From Streptomyces coacervatus (GTDB lineage Bacteria > Actinomycetota > Actinomycetes > Streptomycetales > Streptomycetaceae): 64,000 nucleotides of DNA. Where the stretch lies: assembly GCF_029223485.1 (NCBI RefSeq), contig NZ_JARHTP010000001.1:558001-622000 (forward strand), read 5' to 3'. The notes beneath the pieces were generated by a model. It had not been told where the DNA came from. It saw nothing but the letters and a program-made list of their open reading frames with translations, and searched no databases. Position numbers and translations under genes: made by a program. Below are positions 44,939-52,712 of the stretch, piece by piece (the first letter of the stretch is position 1; each line of letters starts with the position of its first letter).

Positions 44939-46596
44939 CCCGCGGTCCTCTCATGGAGCGGGGCACTGGAGGCTGCCGGGATCCCGCGGATCAGGTCCGA
45001 GGCCTTCTCCGCCACGGCGATGACGGTGGCGTTGATGTTCGCGCCGGGCACGGTCGGCAGCACCGACGCGTCGACGACACGCAGTCCGTCGATGCCGCGC
45101 ACCCGCAGCTCGGGGTCGACGACCGCGGTCTCCGAGGTTCCGATGGCGCACGTGCCGCAGGCGTGGTTGGCGGAGTAACCGGTCTCGCGCAGATAGCGCT
45201 CGAAGTCGGCGTCGGTGCGCACGTCGGAGCCCGGTGCGAGCTCCGCCCGGATCATCGGGGAGACCTCCGGGCTGCGCAGGAGGGCCAGCGTGGTGCGCAC
45301 GGTCTCCCGCAGCGCGGCGACGTCCTCCGGCTCGGTGAGCAGGTTGAACGTGATCCGCGGCGGGGCGGCCGGGTCGGCGGAGCCCAGCCTGACCTCGCCG
45401 CGGCTGCGGGGGGTCGCGACGGCGTTGAGGGCCACGCAGTGCCGGTCCTTCAGCGGCCGGATGCCGGGGAACCACGGCCGGGCGTCGAAACCGCCGGCCA
45501 GGATGCCGAGGAACCCGTCGGGACGGTCCAGGTCGGGGCGGGTGCGAATGTACGCGGAGAGGAACTCGGGCATCCCGGCCAGCGGACCGTTGCCCGTGAG
45601 CAGCCAGCGGAGCGCGCCCACCGCCGCGCGGTCGACGCGCAGGTGCTCGTGGAAGGTCACCGGATCCCTGACGTCGAACAGCACGGGAGCCGCCGGGTGG
45701 TCCTGGAGGTTGGCGCCGACGCCGGCCAGGTCCGCCACCGGTTCGATGCCGTGCTCGCGCAGATGATCCGCCGGTCCGATGCCCGAACGCATCAGCAGCT
45801 GCGGCGAGTTGTAGACACCCGCGCAGACCACGACCTCGCGGGCGGCCCGGATCACCCGGCTCTGTCCGCCCTTCACGACACGGACGCCCGTCACGCGTCC
45901 CCGGTCGAGCACGAGCGTGTCCACCAGCACCCCGGTGAGCAGGGCGAGGCCGGGGCGTCGGCGCAGCGCGGGGCGCAGGTACGCGGCGGCGGTGCTGTGC
46001 CGTCGCCCACGGTGGATGGCGTTCTCGACCTGGCCTGCTCCGGTGGGGTCCCCACTCTGGGTGTCGTCGGGGAACTCGATGCCCAGCGATCGGGCGGCGC
46101 GGTCCAGACGGCGGCCGAAGGCACCTCGCCGGACCGTGGTCGACACGGTGACGGGTCCATACCCGCCGTGGTGCTCGGTGTCCCCGCGCCAACTGCTCTC
46201 CGAGCGGCGGAAGTACGGCAGCAGGTCATCCCACCCCCAGCCCCTCGCGCCGGACTTGACCCAGTCGTCGTAGTCGAGGCGGTGCGCGCGGACATGGGTC
46301 GAGCCGTTGATCGATCCGGTGCCGCCGACCAGCCGGCCACGCGGGACCGGGATACGCCTGCCGTTCAGACCCGGCTCGGGCTCCGACTCGTAACCCCAGC
46401 CGATGCCCTTGCGTCCCGACAGCAGCCCGACCCCGAGGGGGAGCTGAACGAGCAGACCGCGGTCCGCGGGCGGGCCGGCCTCGATCAGCAGCACCCGTGT
46501 CCCGGTGTCCGCGGACAGGCGCGCGGCGAGGACGCAGCCGGCCGTACCCGCGCCGACGACGACGTAGTCGTACTCGGCGCCGTGTCCGGCGCTCAT
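44935..46596 (-). CDS. GMC-family FAD oxidoreductase
   Basis: A 553-residue flavoprotein of the glucose-methanol-choline family. ATG at 46596 follows GCAGGACC; the frame is open further upstream but only in promoter sequence. It has the N-terminal FAD motif YDYVVVGAGTAGCVLAARLS, GMC signature 1 near RLVGGTGSINGSTHVRAHRL, signature 2 near GVYNSPQLLMRSGIGP, and the C-terminal NHACGTCAIG and NINATVIAVAEKAS. It oxidises a primary alcohol to an aldehyde or acid, with oxygen or another acceptor. It is the first gene of the leftward operon. Confidence 0.92.
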   Translation of the reverse strand: MSAGHGAEYDYVVVGAGTAGCVLAARLSADTGTRVLLIEAGPPADRGLLVQLPLGVGLLSGRKGIGWGYESEPEPGLNGRRIPVPRGRLVGGTGSINGSTHVRAHRLDYDDWVKSGARGWGWDDLLPYFRRSESSWRGDTEHHGGYGPVTVSTTVRRGAFGRRLDRAARSLGIEFPDDTQSGDPTGAGQVENAIHRGRRHSTAAAYLRPALRRRPGLALLTGVLVDTLVLDRGRVTGVRVVKGGQSRVIRAAREVVVCAGVYNSPQLLMRSGIGPADHLREHGIEPVADLAGVGANLQDHPAAPVLFDVRDPVTFHEHLRVDRAAVGALRWLLTGNGPLAGMPEFLSAYIRTRPDLDRPDGFLGILAGGFDARPWFPGIRPLKDRHCVALNAVATPRSRGEVRLGSADPAAPPRITFNLLTEPEDVAALRETVRTTLALLRSPEVSPMIRAELAPGSDVRTDADFERYLRETGYSANHACGTCAIGTSETAVVDPELRVRGIDGLRVVDASVLPTVPGANINATVIAVAEKASDLIRGIPAASSAPLHERTAG

Positions 46597-46815
46597 ACGG
46601 AGGGTCCTGCGCTGGGTCCGGACATCTCGTCTCCTTCGGCTCTGGAGCGAACGCGCGCTGGAGGAGCTGCGGAAAATCGCGGGGAGGCGGTCGCCGGCTC
46701 GGCACGTTCTCAGGTGTTGTCGCGAGGTGCGGCCAAGTCCGCGAGCGGGGCGCCACCTCGGTGCCGGGTCACCGTAACAAGAGCGTCCGGCGATTCGACA
46801 GGGGTCTGCAAGTAA

Positions 46816-46867
46816 TTCATCAAACCAGGTCGGAGCCATTGACAGTTTTTCATCAGAGCCGTACAAC
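46816..46867 (+). promoter_or_regulatory. Promoter and direct repeats before the Rieske operon
   Basis: TTGACA (46839-46844) and TACAAC (46862-46867) are 17 bases apart, a sigma-70-like promoter. Direct repeats TTCATCAAACC (46816-46826) and TTCATCAGAGCC (46849-46860) lie 33 bases apart around the -35 box, about three helical turns. The remainder of the 466-base divergent gap (46597-47062) shows no gene. Confidence 0.55.
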
Positions 46868-47062
46868 GGCATGAACGCCTCAGGGGCGCACACCGCTCGC
46901 CGTGCCTGTCCGTCCCTGTCCGAGCGTGCCGGAGAGCCGCCGCACGCTCGCGCCGTAACGCCTCGCGACAGCGCGAAGCAGCCTAGACCGCGGGCTGTCC
47001 GACCCCTCGAACGGCCCTCGTACACGCGTCCCCACTGCCTCAACGCCGAGGAGATGGTCCAC

Positions 47063-48361
47063 ATGACCGACATGACCGTGCCCGACACGGGAACCGGCTA
47101 CGGCCGTAAGCCCTCCTCCCACGACGCCCGCCTGACCGAGGTCGGCCCCGGCACCCCGATGGGCGAGGCGCTGCGCCGCCACTGGCAGCCGATCGCCAGC
47201 TCCACCGCCCTGACCAGCGACGTTCCGCACCGAGTGCGCCTGCTGGGCGAGAACCTGATCGTCTTCCGGGACGGCCAGGGCCGCCCCGGCGTCGTCTTCG
47301 AGCGGTGCGCGCACCGCGGCAGCAGCCTCTTCTACGGCCGTGTCGAGGAGGACGGCATCCGCTGCTGCTACCACGGCTGGAAGTTCGACGTGCAGGGCCA
47401 CTGCCTGGACCAGGCCTGCGAACTCGACGGCGGCAAGCGCCGCAATCTCGCACGTCAGCCGTGGTATCCGGTGGAGGAGGCCTACGGCCTGGTCTTCGTC
47501 TACATGGGCCCGCCCGAGATCAAGCCCCCGCTGCCGCGCTACGACAGCCTCGAACCCCTGGGCGAGGGCGAGAGCTATCACACCAGCTGGATGGTGCCCG
47601 GCGCCGAGGTCATCGGCCTGGAGCAGGACTACAACTGGCTCCAGCTGTTCGAGAACGCCGTCGACCCCGTGCACGCCGCGTGGCTGCACTCCAACCACAG
47701 CGGGTTCCAGTTCCAGGGCACCGGCACGACCGGCTTCCCCGAGCACTACTACGACCACCGCACCGCCGCCGAGCGCACCACCTACCACCGCACCGACAAC
47801 GGCGTGAAGTACGTCTGGCGCTACCAGGACACCAAGGGCGACGGTGGCGCACCCGTCGACCTGGAGTGGTCGGTGGAGTGCATGCTGCCCAACATCATCG
47901 CCCTGCCCGACTTCATCCGCTCGACCCCCGACGTCCGCAACGACATGCTGATCTGGGTCGTCCCAGCCGACGACACCCACCACCGGCTGGTCTTCTCCAT
48001 CCGTTCCGCCGACCCCGAGCGGGCCACGTCCTTCATGTTCGGCATCAAGCAGAACGGCAAGGACGGCTGGCAGCTGAGCGACGAAGAGAAACAGCGCTTT
48101 CCCGGCGACTACGAGGCCCAGCGGTCACAGGGCCCCATCACCCAGCACTCCGAAGAGACCCTGGCGCCGTCCGACAAGGGCGTCGTCATGCTCCGGCGCA
48201 TGCTGCGCACGATGCTGGACGACGTCGAGGCCGGACGCACCCCGCTCGGCGTCGCCACCCCCGGCGAGCCGGTCCGTCATGTGGAGGCCGGTCTCGTCAC
48301 CCGACCGGAGGCGCCCACGGGGACGGACCGGGCGGCAGCGCCCACGGCGGCAGGGGCGTGA
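47063..48361 (+). CDS. Rieske non-heme iron oxygenase, oxygenase subunit
   Basis: A 432-residue terminal oxygenase. ATG at 47063 is 9 bases after GAGGAG; an ATG at 47054 is too close to that site. The Rieske [2Fe-2S] ligands are Cys82 and His84 (CAHRG) and Cys101 and His104 (CCYHGW). The mononuclear iron site is DPVHAAWLHS, with His204 and His209. It resembles single-component-alpha oxygenases (phthalate 4,5-dioxygenase, vanillate demethylase type), so O-demethylation or ring hydroxylation of an aromatic acid is plausible. It begins the operon with reductase and NTF2-like genes. Confidence 0.93.
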   Translation: MTDMTVPDTGTGYGRKPSSHDARLTEVGPGTPMGEALRRHWQPIASSTALTSDVPHRVRLLGENLIVFRDGQGRPGVVFERCAHRGSSLFYGRVEEDGIRCCYHGWKFDVQGHCLDQACELDGGKRRNLARQPWYPVEEAYGLVFVYMGPPEIKPPLPRYDSLEPLGEGESYHTSWMVPGAEVIGLEQDYNWLQLFENAVDPVHAAWLHSNHSGFQFQGTGTTGFPEHYYDHRTAAERTTYHRTDNGVKYVWRYQDTKGDGGAPVDLEWSVECMLPNIIALPDFIRSTPDVRNDMLIWVVPADDTHHRLVFSIRSADPERATSFMFGIKQNGKDGWQLSDEEKQRFPGDYEAQRSQGPITQHSEETLAPSDKGVVMLRRMLRTMLDDVEAGRTPLGVATPGEPVRHVEAGLVTRPEAPTGTDRAAAPTAAGA

Positions 48362-48368
48362 CCGAAAC

Positions 48369-49334
48369 GTGAGCACCACCTGGACGGACGCGGTCGTCGT
48401 GGCCCGGTACGACGCCACGCCGAGAATCGCGGTCTTCGACCTCGCACGGGCCGACGGCGACGAACTGTGGGAGTACGAGCCGGGCGCCCACATCGACGTA
48501 CAGGTCGGTACGGCGGGACTGATCCGGCAGTACTCCCTGTGCGGACCACCGGGCATCCGCAAGCAGTACCGGCTCGCGGTCCTCGACGAGCCCGCCTCGC
48601 GCGGCGGTTCACGCGCCATGCACGCCCTCGCCGAGGGCGACACGCTGCGCATCGCCGCACCGCGCAACCGCTTCGGCCTGACGTCCGCGCGCCGGCACGT
48701 GCTTCTCGCGGGCGGCATCGGCATCACCCCGCTGCTGTCGATGGCCCAGAGCCTCGACGCCACCGGGGGCGACTACCACCTGCACTACTGCGCCCGCAGC
48801 CGGAGCGAGGCCGCGTTCCTCGCCGACCTGGAGAACCATCCGCGGGTCACACTCCACTTCGACGACGAGCCCCCGGAGCAACGCCTGGATCTGGGAAGCG
48901 ACTTGGGGGACCCCGCCCCTGGGACCGCGGTCTACGTCTGCGGCCCCGGCGGGTTCATGGACTACGCGCTGGGGCGGGCGGCCGAGCTCGGATGGCCCGT
49001 GTCCGCCCTGCACAAGGAGCGCTTCAGCGCCTTGCCCCCAGTCGCGGCCGAGCCCGGCGAGGGAGGGGAGGGCGGATTCACCGTGCGCCTGTCCTCCACG
49101 GGAGCGGAGTACCTCGTTCCCGAGGACCAGAGCGTCCTGGACGTCCTGCTGGCGAACGGGGTCGAGGCGCCCAACTCGTGTGGACAGGGCATCTGCGGCG
49201 AATGCATCGTGCGGGTGCGCGCCGGTGAGCCCGACCACCGGGACGACGTCCTGACCGACGAGGAGCGCGGGGCGGGTCTGTTCACCCCATGTTCGTCCCG
49301 GTCGAAGTCCCCGATCCTGGAGCTGGAGCTGTGA
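48369..49334 (+). CDS. Oxygenase reductase (PDR/VanB family)
   Basis: A 321-residue reductase that passes electrons from NAD(P)H through flavin and a [2Fe-2S] cluster to the Rieske oxygenase. GTG at 48369, just after the oxygenase stop, is the start. RQYSLCGPP is the flavin motif, LLAGGIGITPLLSMAQ the NAD-binding motif, YVCGPGGFMDYAL the third. A C-terminal plant-type ferredoxin domain has Cys271, Cys276 and Cys279 (NSCGQGICGECIV) and a fourth Cys in FTPCSSRS. This domain order is the phthalate dioxygenase reductase type. The stop overlaps the next start. Confidence 0.93.
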   Translation: MSTTWTDAVVVARYDATPRIAVFDLARADGDELWEYEPGAHIDVQVGTAGLIRQYSLCGPPGIRKQYRLAVLDEPASRGGSRAMHALAEGDTLRIAAPRNRFGLTSARRHVLLAGGIGITPLLSMAQSLDATGGDYHLHYCARSRSEAAFLADLENHPRVTLHFDDEPPEQRLDLGSDLGDPAPGTAVYVCGPGGFMDYALGRAAELGWPVSALHKERFSALPPVAAEPGEGGEGGFTVRLSSTGAEYLVPEDQSVLDVLLANGVEAPNSCGQGICGECIVRVRAGEPDHRDDVLTDEERGAGLFTPCSSRSKSPILELEL

Positions 49335-49774
49335 CCACCTCATCGACCGTGGCGAAAGACCTCGCCGCCGCTGCCCCCGTCCCCGCCTCCGCTCCCGCAA
49401 CGGTCGAGGAGGCCGAGGCCGCCTGGCTCGCCGCACAGACCCTCCCGGACCCGGAACCGGTGCTCCGCGACCTGATGCATCCCGACTGCGTGATCGTGCA
49501 CTCGGCGGTGGGCCACATCCACGGCGTCGACGACTGGTTGCGGTACGCGGCACGCCTGGGGCGTACCAGTCAGGTGGACACCCATGACGTGACCGTCCAG
49601 AGCTTCGGCACCACGGCCGTGGTCAGCTGTCTCCAGGAGATGCGGGTCGCCTTCGTGCCCGAGCTGACCCCGTTCGTCATCCAGGCCGCCGTCACCCGGG
49701 TCTGGGTGCGCTCCCCGTCGGGCGGCTGGCAGCTGGCGCACCTCCAGATGGCCCGGCGGCTGCCGCCCGGCTGA
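49331..49774 (+). CDS. NTF2/SnoaL-like (DUF4440-type) protein
   Basis: A 147-residue protein starting at GTG that overlaps the reductase stop (GTGA). An Ala/Pro-rich N-terminal 25 residues is followed by an NTF2-fold domain: EAAWLAAQTLPDPEPVLRDL, MHPDCVIVHSAVGHIHG, and C-terminal RVWVRSPSGGWQLAHLQMAR. NTF2-like proteins in catabolic operons act as small hydratases, isomerases or oxygenase beta-like subunits. Its place after the oxygenase and reductase genes raises the beta-subunit option, but the domain is not the classical one. Confidence 0.78.
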   Translation: MTTSSTVAKDLAAAAPVPASAPATVEEAEAAWLAAQTLPDPEPVLRDLMHPDCVIVHSAVGHIHGVDDWLRYAARLGRTSQVDTHDVTVQSFGTTAVVSCLQEMRVAFVPELTPFVIQAAVTRVWVRSPSGGWQLAHLQMARRLPPG

Positions 49775-49826
49775 GCGGCGCACGGACTCCCGGAACCCAG
49801 GGATCCGGTCGGGGATCCGGTGGTCG

Positions 49827-50540
49827 TCAGTCCTGGGGCTCGCCGTCCACCGGCGAGCCCTCGTCCTGTGCCGCCTGTGTCGCTGTTGTCGCTTCGGCGA
49901 GCGCGGAGACGATCCGGCCCACCTGCTCCGCGTAGTGGTCGATGAACTCCGGTGATTCTGGGTCCTGTTGGCCGAGTTCACGGGCGATCCACGGGATGGC
50001 CACCGGAGCGATCGAGGCGGCGAAGAAGACGAGGGCCACGGCCCCCACGTCGAGGTCGCTCCGGAATTCACCGCGCGCCTGCCGGGCGCGGAGTTCCTCG
50101 ACGTGCTTGAACAGCTCGGCGGCCCGCTCGTCCTCTGCGGGCGGGCGCGTGCCGGGCTCTTCGCGCGTCAGCGTGTGCACCCACGCGGGGTCCTCATGCG
50201 CCCAGTGGACGTAGCGCCGCGCGGCATCCGCGAAGGTACGGGCCTGGCTGACGCGCATGGACTCCTCGAGCCACTGATCGCTCAGCGCCTCGTACAGCCC
50301 GCGTTTGCCCCCGAAGTAGTAGGTGATCAGCTGATGGCTGACGCCGGCCGACTCCGCGATCCGCACGACCCGGGCCCCGTCGAAACCGTGGGCGGCGAAC
50401 TCCGCGCCGGCGGCGGCCAGAATGGCCCGCCGGGTGCCCACCGGGTCGCGCTGACGACCGGGATCATCAGGGTGCCTCCGGCGCTGCTGCCTGCCGGACG
50501 CCGCTCCCGACTTTCCTGGTGTCGCCTCTTCCCCTGTCAC
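49827..50540 (-). CDS. TetR-family transcriptional regulator
   Basis: A 237-residue TetR protein. I choose GTG at 50540, with AAGGT 7 bases upstream, giving a basic, disordered N-terminus before the HTH (TRRAILAAAGAEFAAHGFDG, ARVVRIAESAGVSHQLITYY). A longer frame extends to 50591. The ligand domain is helical. Convergent with the Rieske operon, it is a plausible regulator of that operon and of the divergent GMC operon. A short palindrome is found upstream. Confidence 0.86.
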   Translation of the reverse strand: MTGEEATPGKSGAASGRQQRRRHPDDPGRQRDPVGTRRAILAAAGAEFAAHGFDGARVVRIAESAGVSHQLITYYFGGKRGLYEALSDQWLEESMRVSQARTFADAARRYVHWAHEDPAWVHTLTREEPGTRPPAEDERAAELFKHVEELRARQARGEFRSDLDVGAVALVFFAASIAPVAIPWIARELGQQDPESPEFIDHYAEQVGRIVSALAEATTATQAAQDEGSPVDGEPQD

Positions 50541-50564
50541 ATGGACGACCTTACCGGCGGCCTT

Positions 50565-50579
50565 GTTGGACAGGCCAAC
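50565..50579. promoter_or_regulatory. Operator-like palindrome before TetR
   Basis: GTTGG-ACAGG-CCAAC, a 5-base-arm inverted repeat, lies 25 bases upstream of the TetR start. It may be an autoregulatory site. The evidence is position and symmetry only. Confidence 0.4.
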
Positions 50580-50589
50580 TACTTGCGGC

Positions 50590-51120
50590 ATCCTTTGTGC
50601 TCACCGCCGCGGCAACGGTAGTGGGTCGGCGAGGCAGCAGTGGCTGGACAGCCGCCCACAGCTCGTCGTCGACTTCCGCCGAGCCACCTGGCACCCCCGG
50701 ATGACCCCGCCCCGGAGTGATCCAACCGGCCTCGCCGGCGCCACCGAAAGCCACCGGACGATGTCGAACCGCATCCGGCTCCACACGCCGTCGATGACAC
50801 GGTCCTCGGGCGTCCGCGTGCCGGCGGGAGATGAGCACGACCGGACGGCCCAGCCGCAGCCAGTAGGCGATGTGGTCGGCCTTGCACGTGAACTTGAATT
50901 CGGTCGCGGTCTCGCCCCGAAACCCGACTTCTGTGCCCTTCACCTGGGCCAGGACGGCGACACCGGTGACTTCCCGATCGGCGTCCACGAACTCGATCTG
51001 ACCATCGATGGCGAAGTCACGTTTCGTGTCGTTCCACACATGGCCGGCGTCGGAGACGGCCTTGTCGACGAATGCCTCGCCCCGGAACCCAGCCCGCTGC
51101 TGGACGCTGCGCTGCGGCAT
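50590..51120 (-). pseudogene. DUF4365-like remnant joined to an IS5-type transposase fragment
   Basis: From ATG at 51120 the sequence reads MPQRSVQQRAGFRGEAFVDK, DFAIDGQIEFVDADREVTG, VLAQVKGTEVGFRGETATEF and KADHIAYWLRLGRPVVLISR. This is the first half of a DUF4365 (nuclease-like) domain with a PD-(D/E)xK-like layout (D..IE..Q.K). After about 50820 the homology breaks into other frames. Further left, EVDDELWAAVQPLLPRR matches the N-terminus of IS5-family transposases but is only about 20 codons long. This is probably debris at the edge of the plasmid-like block. Confidence 0.6.
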
Positions 51121-51383
51121 CCGATCAGTGCTTCGAGAAGGACACCGGAGTGCCCGCCGTAGCCCGGCCGGATCTGGGAGGCCGAGGCCACGCGTTGTTG
51201 TCCCACCCCATGGAGTGATCCTCCGTCCTTCACACCTGGTCCAGGTCAACTCAGGATAGGAGGGACCACCGACAACGACCCATGCACGCATGCGGGAGGA
51301 GACTCGGAGGCTGGGCACCTGGACAATTCGAGGGCTTCACTGACCTCGCCCACAGCGCAAGGCCTCGCGGGCCGGGGGTGTGA

Positions 51384-51695
51384 TCACTGTTGTTCGGCCT
51401 TGGGCGGGGTGAGGTCGGGAGGGTAGCCCTTGGCGCGAAGAAATGCGTCGAGAGCTATGGCGACGATGTCACCGTGCTGGACGCCGTGGTCCGCGTGGTA
51501 CCGGCGGATGCGCCGCTGGAGTTGGAGGGCGTCGGGGACGGCGTAGTTGATCTGCCCACGACTGGTATGACGGCCACTGATGACCTCCAGAGTGTCCGGA
51601 TGAGGCGCCAACGGGTCGTCGGTCGGGTCGGATTGCGCGTCGAGAGCGTCAGCCAGTTCCCGCAGCTGACGGGCGTGGTGCGAGAGATCGGCCAT
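51384..51695 (-). CDS. Small ribbon-helix-helix (RHH) protein, partition-related
   Basis: A 103-residue protein. ATG at 51695 follows CTGGAG. The C-terminal half is a likely RHH DNA-binding domain: strand QINYAVPD, helix ALQLQRRIRRYHADHG, helix HGDIVAIALDAFLRAKG. This half aligns clearly with the last 60 residues of the protein at 51846-52712 (SSVPAALKLKKRIKRFALDN, IGDIVSVALDEWLTARG). The N-terminal half is helical and acidic. Its start is 22 bases from the CTAG repeat array, so the array lies in its promoter. Likely role: repressor and centromere-binding adaptor, or an antagonist of the longer RHH protein. Confidence 0.75.
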   Translation of the reverse strand: MADLSHHARQLRELADALDAQSDPTDDPLAPHPDTLEVISGRHTSRGQINYAVPDALQLQRRIRRYHADHGVQHGDIVAIALDAFLRAKGYPPDLTPPKAEQQ

Positions 51696-51716
51696 GGGCT
51701 GCTCCAGTCCGGCCCA

Positions 51717-51780
51717 CTAGTCGACTAGCTAGCCGCCTAGCCGCCTAGCCGCCTAGCCGCCTAGTCGACTAGTGGAATAG
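51717..51780. repeat. CTAG iteron array, candidate partition site (parS/operator)
   Basis: Eight CTAG tetramers occur in 56 bases, at 51717, 51725, 51729, 51737, 51745, 51753, 51761 and 51769. A degenerate ATAG follows at 51777. From 51729 on they are spaced exactly 8 bases apart, separated by CCGC four times and then TCGA. Both ends carry the palindrome CTAGTCGACTAG (51717-51728 and 51761-51772). CTAG is rare in high-GC actinomycete DNA, so this cluster is not chance. It lies between two genes for related RHH proteins, downstream of parA. RHH partition proteins of other plasmids bind arrays of 7-8 base repeats, which supports a centromere/operator role. Confidence 0.8.
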
Positions 51781-51845
51781 TCGGTGGGACGGGTGTCCGC
51801 GAACGGGAGAAGCGTTCGCGGACACCCCGGGAGATGTACGCCGCG

Positions 51846-52712
51846 TCAGAAGCCGCGTGCGGTGAGCCATTCGTCCAGGGCGACCGAGACGATGTCGCCG
51901 ATGGGCAGGTGGTCGAGTTCGTTGTCGAGCGCGAAGCGCTTGATCCGCTTCTTGAGCTTCAGCGCGGCGGGGACCGACGAGTCGAGGCTCTCGCGCGTGA
52001 TGATGCGCTGGTTGAGGATCACGGCCGTCTCGGGGATGTCCTTGGGACGACCAGGGCCGTGAGCCCACGGCGTTCCTTCGCTGGGTTCTGCATCCGGTCG
52101 CACGTACTGCTCTTGGTGAGATCCCGGACCATCGGTCCTCACCGGGAACGCGGCACCGCCCGCGACCGGTGAAGCTGCCGGACGAACTGCCACCTCGGCG
52201 GCCGGAGCCGCGCCAGCAGCCGCGGACGTGACGGGAGACGGGCCATGCTGCGCAGCGGGTTCGCTCGGCTGCGCCGGCCGCACCGCAGGAGCTGCAGGTT
52301 CGTGGGCCGGGACTACAGGCGTCACCTGCTGCTCCACCGGCTCCCCACCGGGCCCCGCCTCGGGGGCGACGACCTTCGCGCCAACCGGCGAACTGGCGGC
52401 CGGCTCCGGCACGAAGCCGGCCGGCGTCTGGGCGGTCTGCTTCGCGTAGCTCTGTGTGACTTCGGGTACCGCCTCGGTTCGGCCCTGCGCCGACGCCTCG
52501 GTGGGAACGGCGGGAGGCGTGGGCTGAGCCTGCGGCTCGCTGGCAGAGGGATGGCCGTTGTCCTGGGTGGCGGCCTGTTCGGCGGCGTATTGCTCGGGGG
52601 TGAGCTCGGCGGCCGGGGGAGGGGGCGGCGGAGCCGCCTTCTTCGTCCCGCCGCCGAGGGTGCGACCGGCGCGGCGGGCCGGAGGCTTCAGCTTCTCGTT
52701 CTTTTCGGTCAT
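51846..52712 (-). CDS. ParB-like partner with C-terminal ribbon-helix-helix domain
   Basis: A 288-residue protein. About 210 residues are a low-complexity Pro/Ala/Glu-rich region (PPPPPPAAELTPEQYAAEQA and similar), probably disordered. The C-terminal 60 residues are RHH-like: strand RESLDSSVP, helix AALKLKKRIKRFALDN, helix GDIVSVALDEWLTARG. The basic N-terminus (MTEKNEKLKPPARRAGRT) could stimulate the ParA ATPase, as N-terminal Arg/Lys tails do in other partition partners. ATGA overlaps the parA stop, so the two are co-translated. No classical ParB nuclease-like domain is present. Confidence 0.75.
   Translation of the reverse strand: MTEKNEKLKPPARRAGRTLGGGTKKAAPPPPPPAAELTPEQYAAEQAATQDNGHPSASEPQAQPTPPAVPTEASAQGRTEAVPEVTQSYAKQTAQTPAGFVPEPAASSPVGAKVVAPEAGPGGEPVEQQVTPVVPAHEPAAPAVRPAQPSEPAAQHGPSPVTSAAAGAAPAAEVAVRPAASPVAGGAAFPVRTDGPGSHQEQYVRPDAEPSEGTPWAHGPGRPKDIPETAVILNQRIITRESLDSSVPAALKLKKRIKRFALDNELDHLPIGDIVSVALDEWLTARGF

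Noticed and set aside
46871..47062. A longer N-terminus for the Rieske oxygenase
   Set aside because: The upstream codons are promoter leader with no ribosome site at the earlier start. GAGGAG at 47048-47053 supports ATG at 47063.
51717..51780. Reading the CTAG array as a CRISPR
   Set aside because: The units are 4-8 bases with no unique spacers, and no cas genes are nearby.
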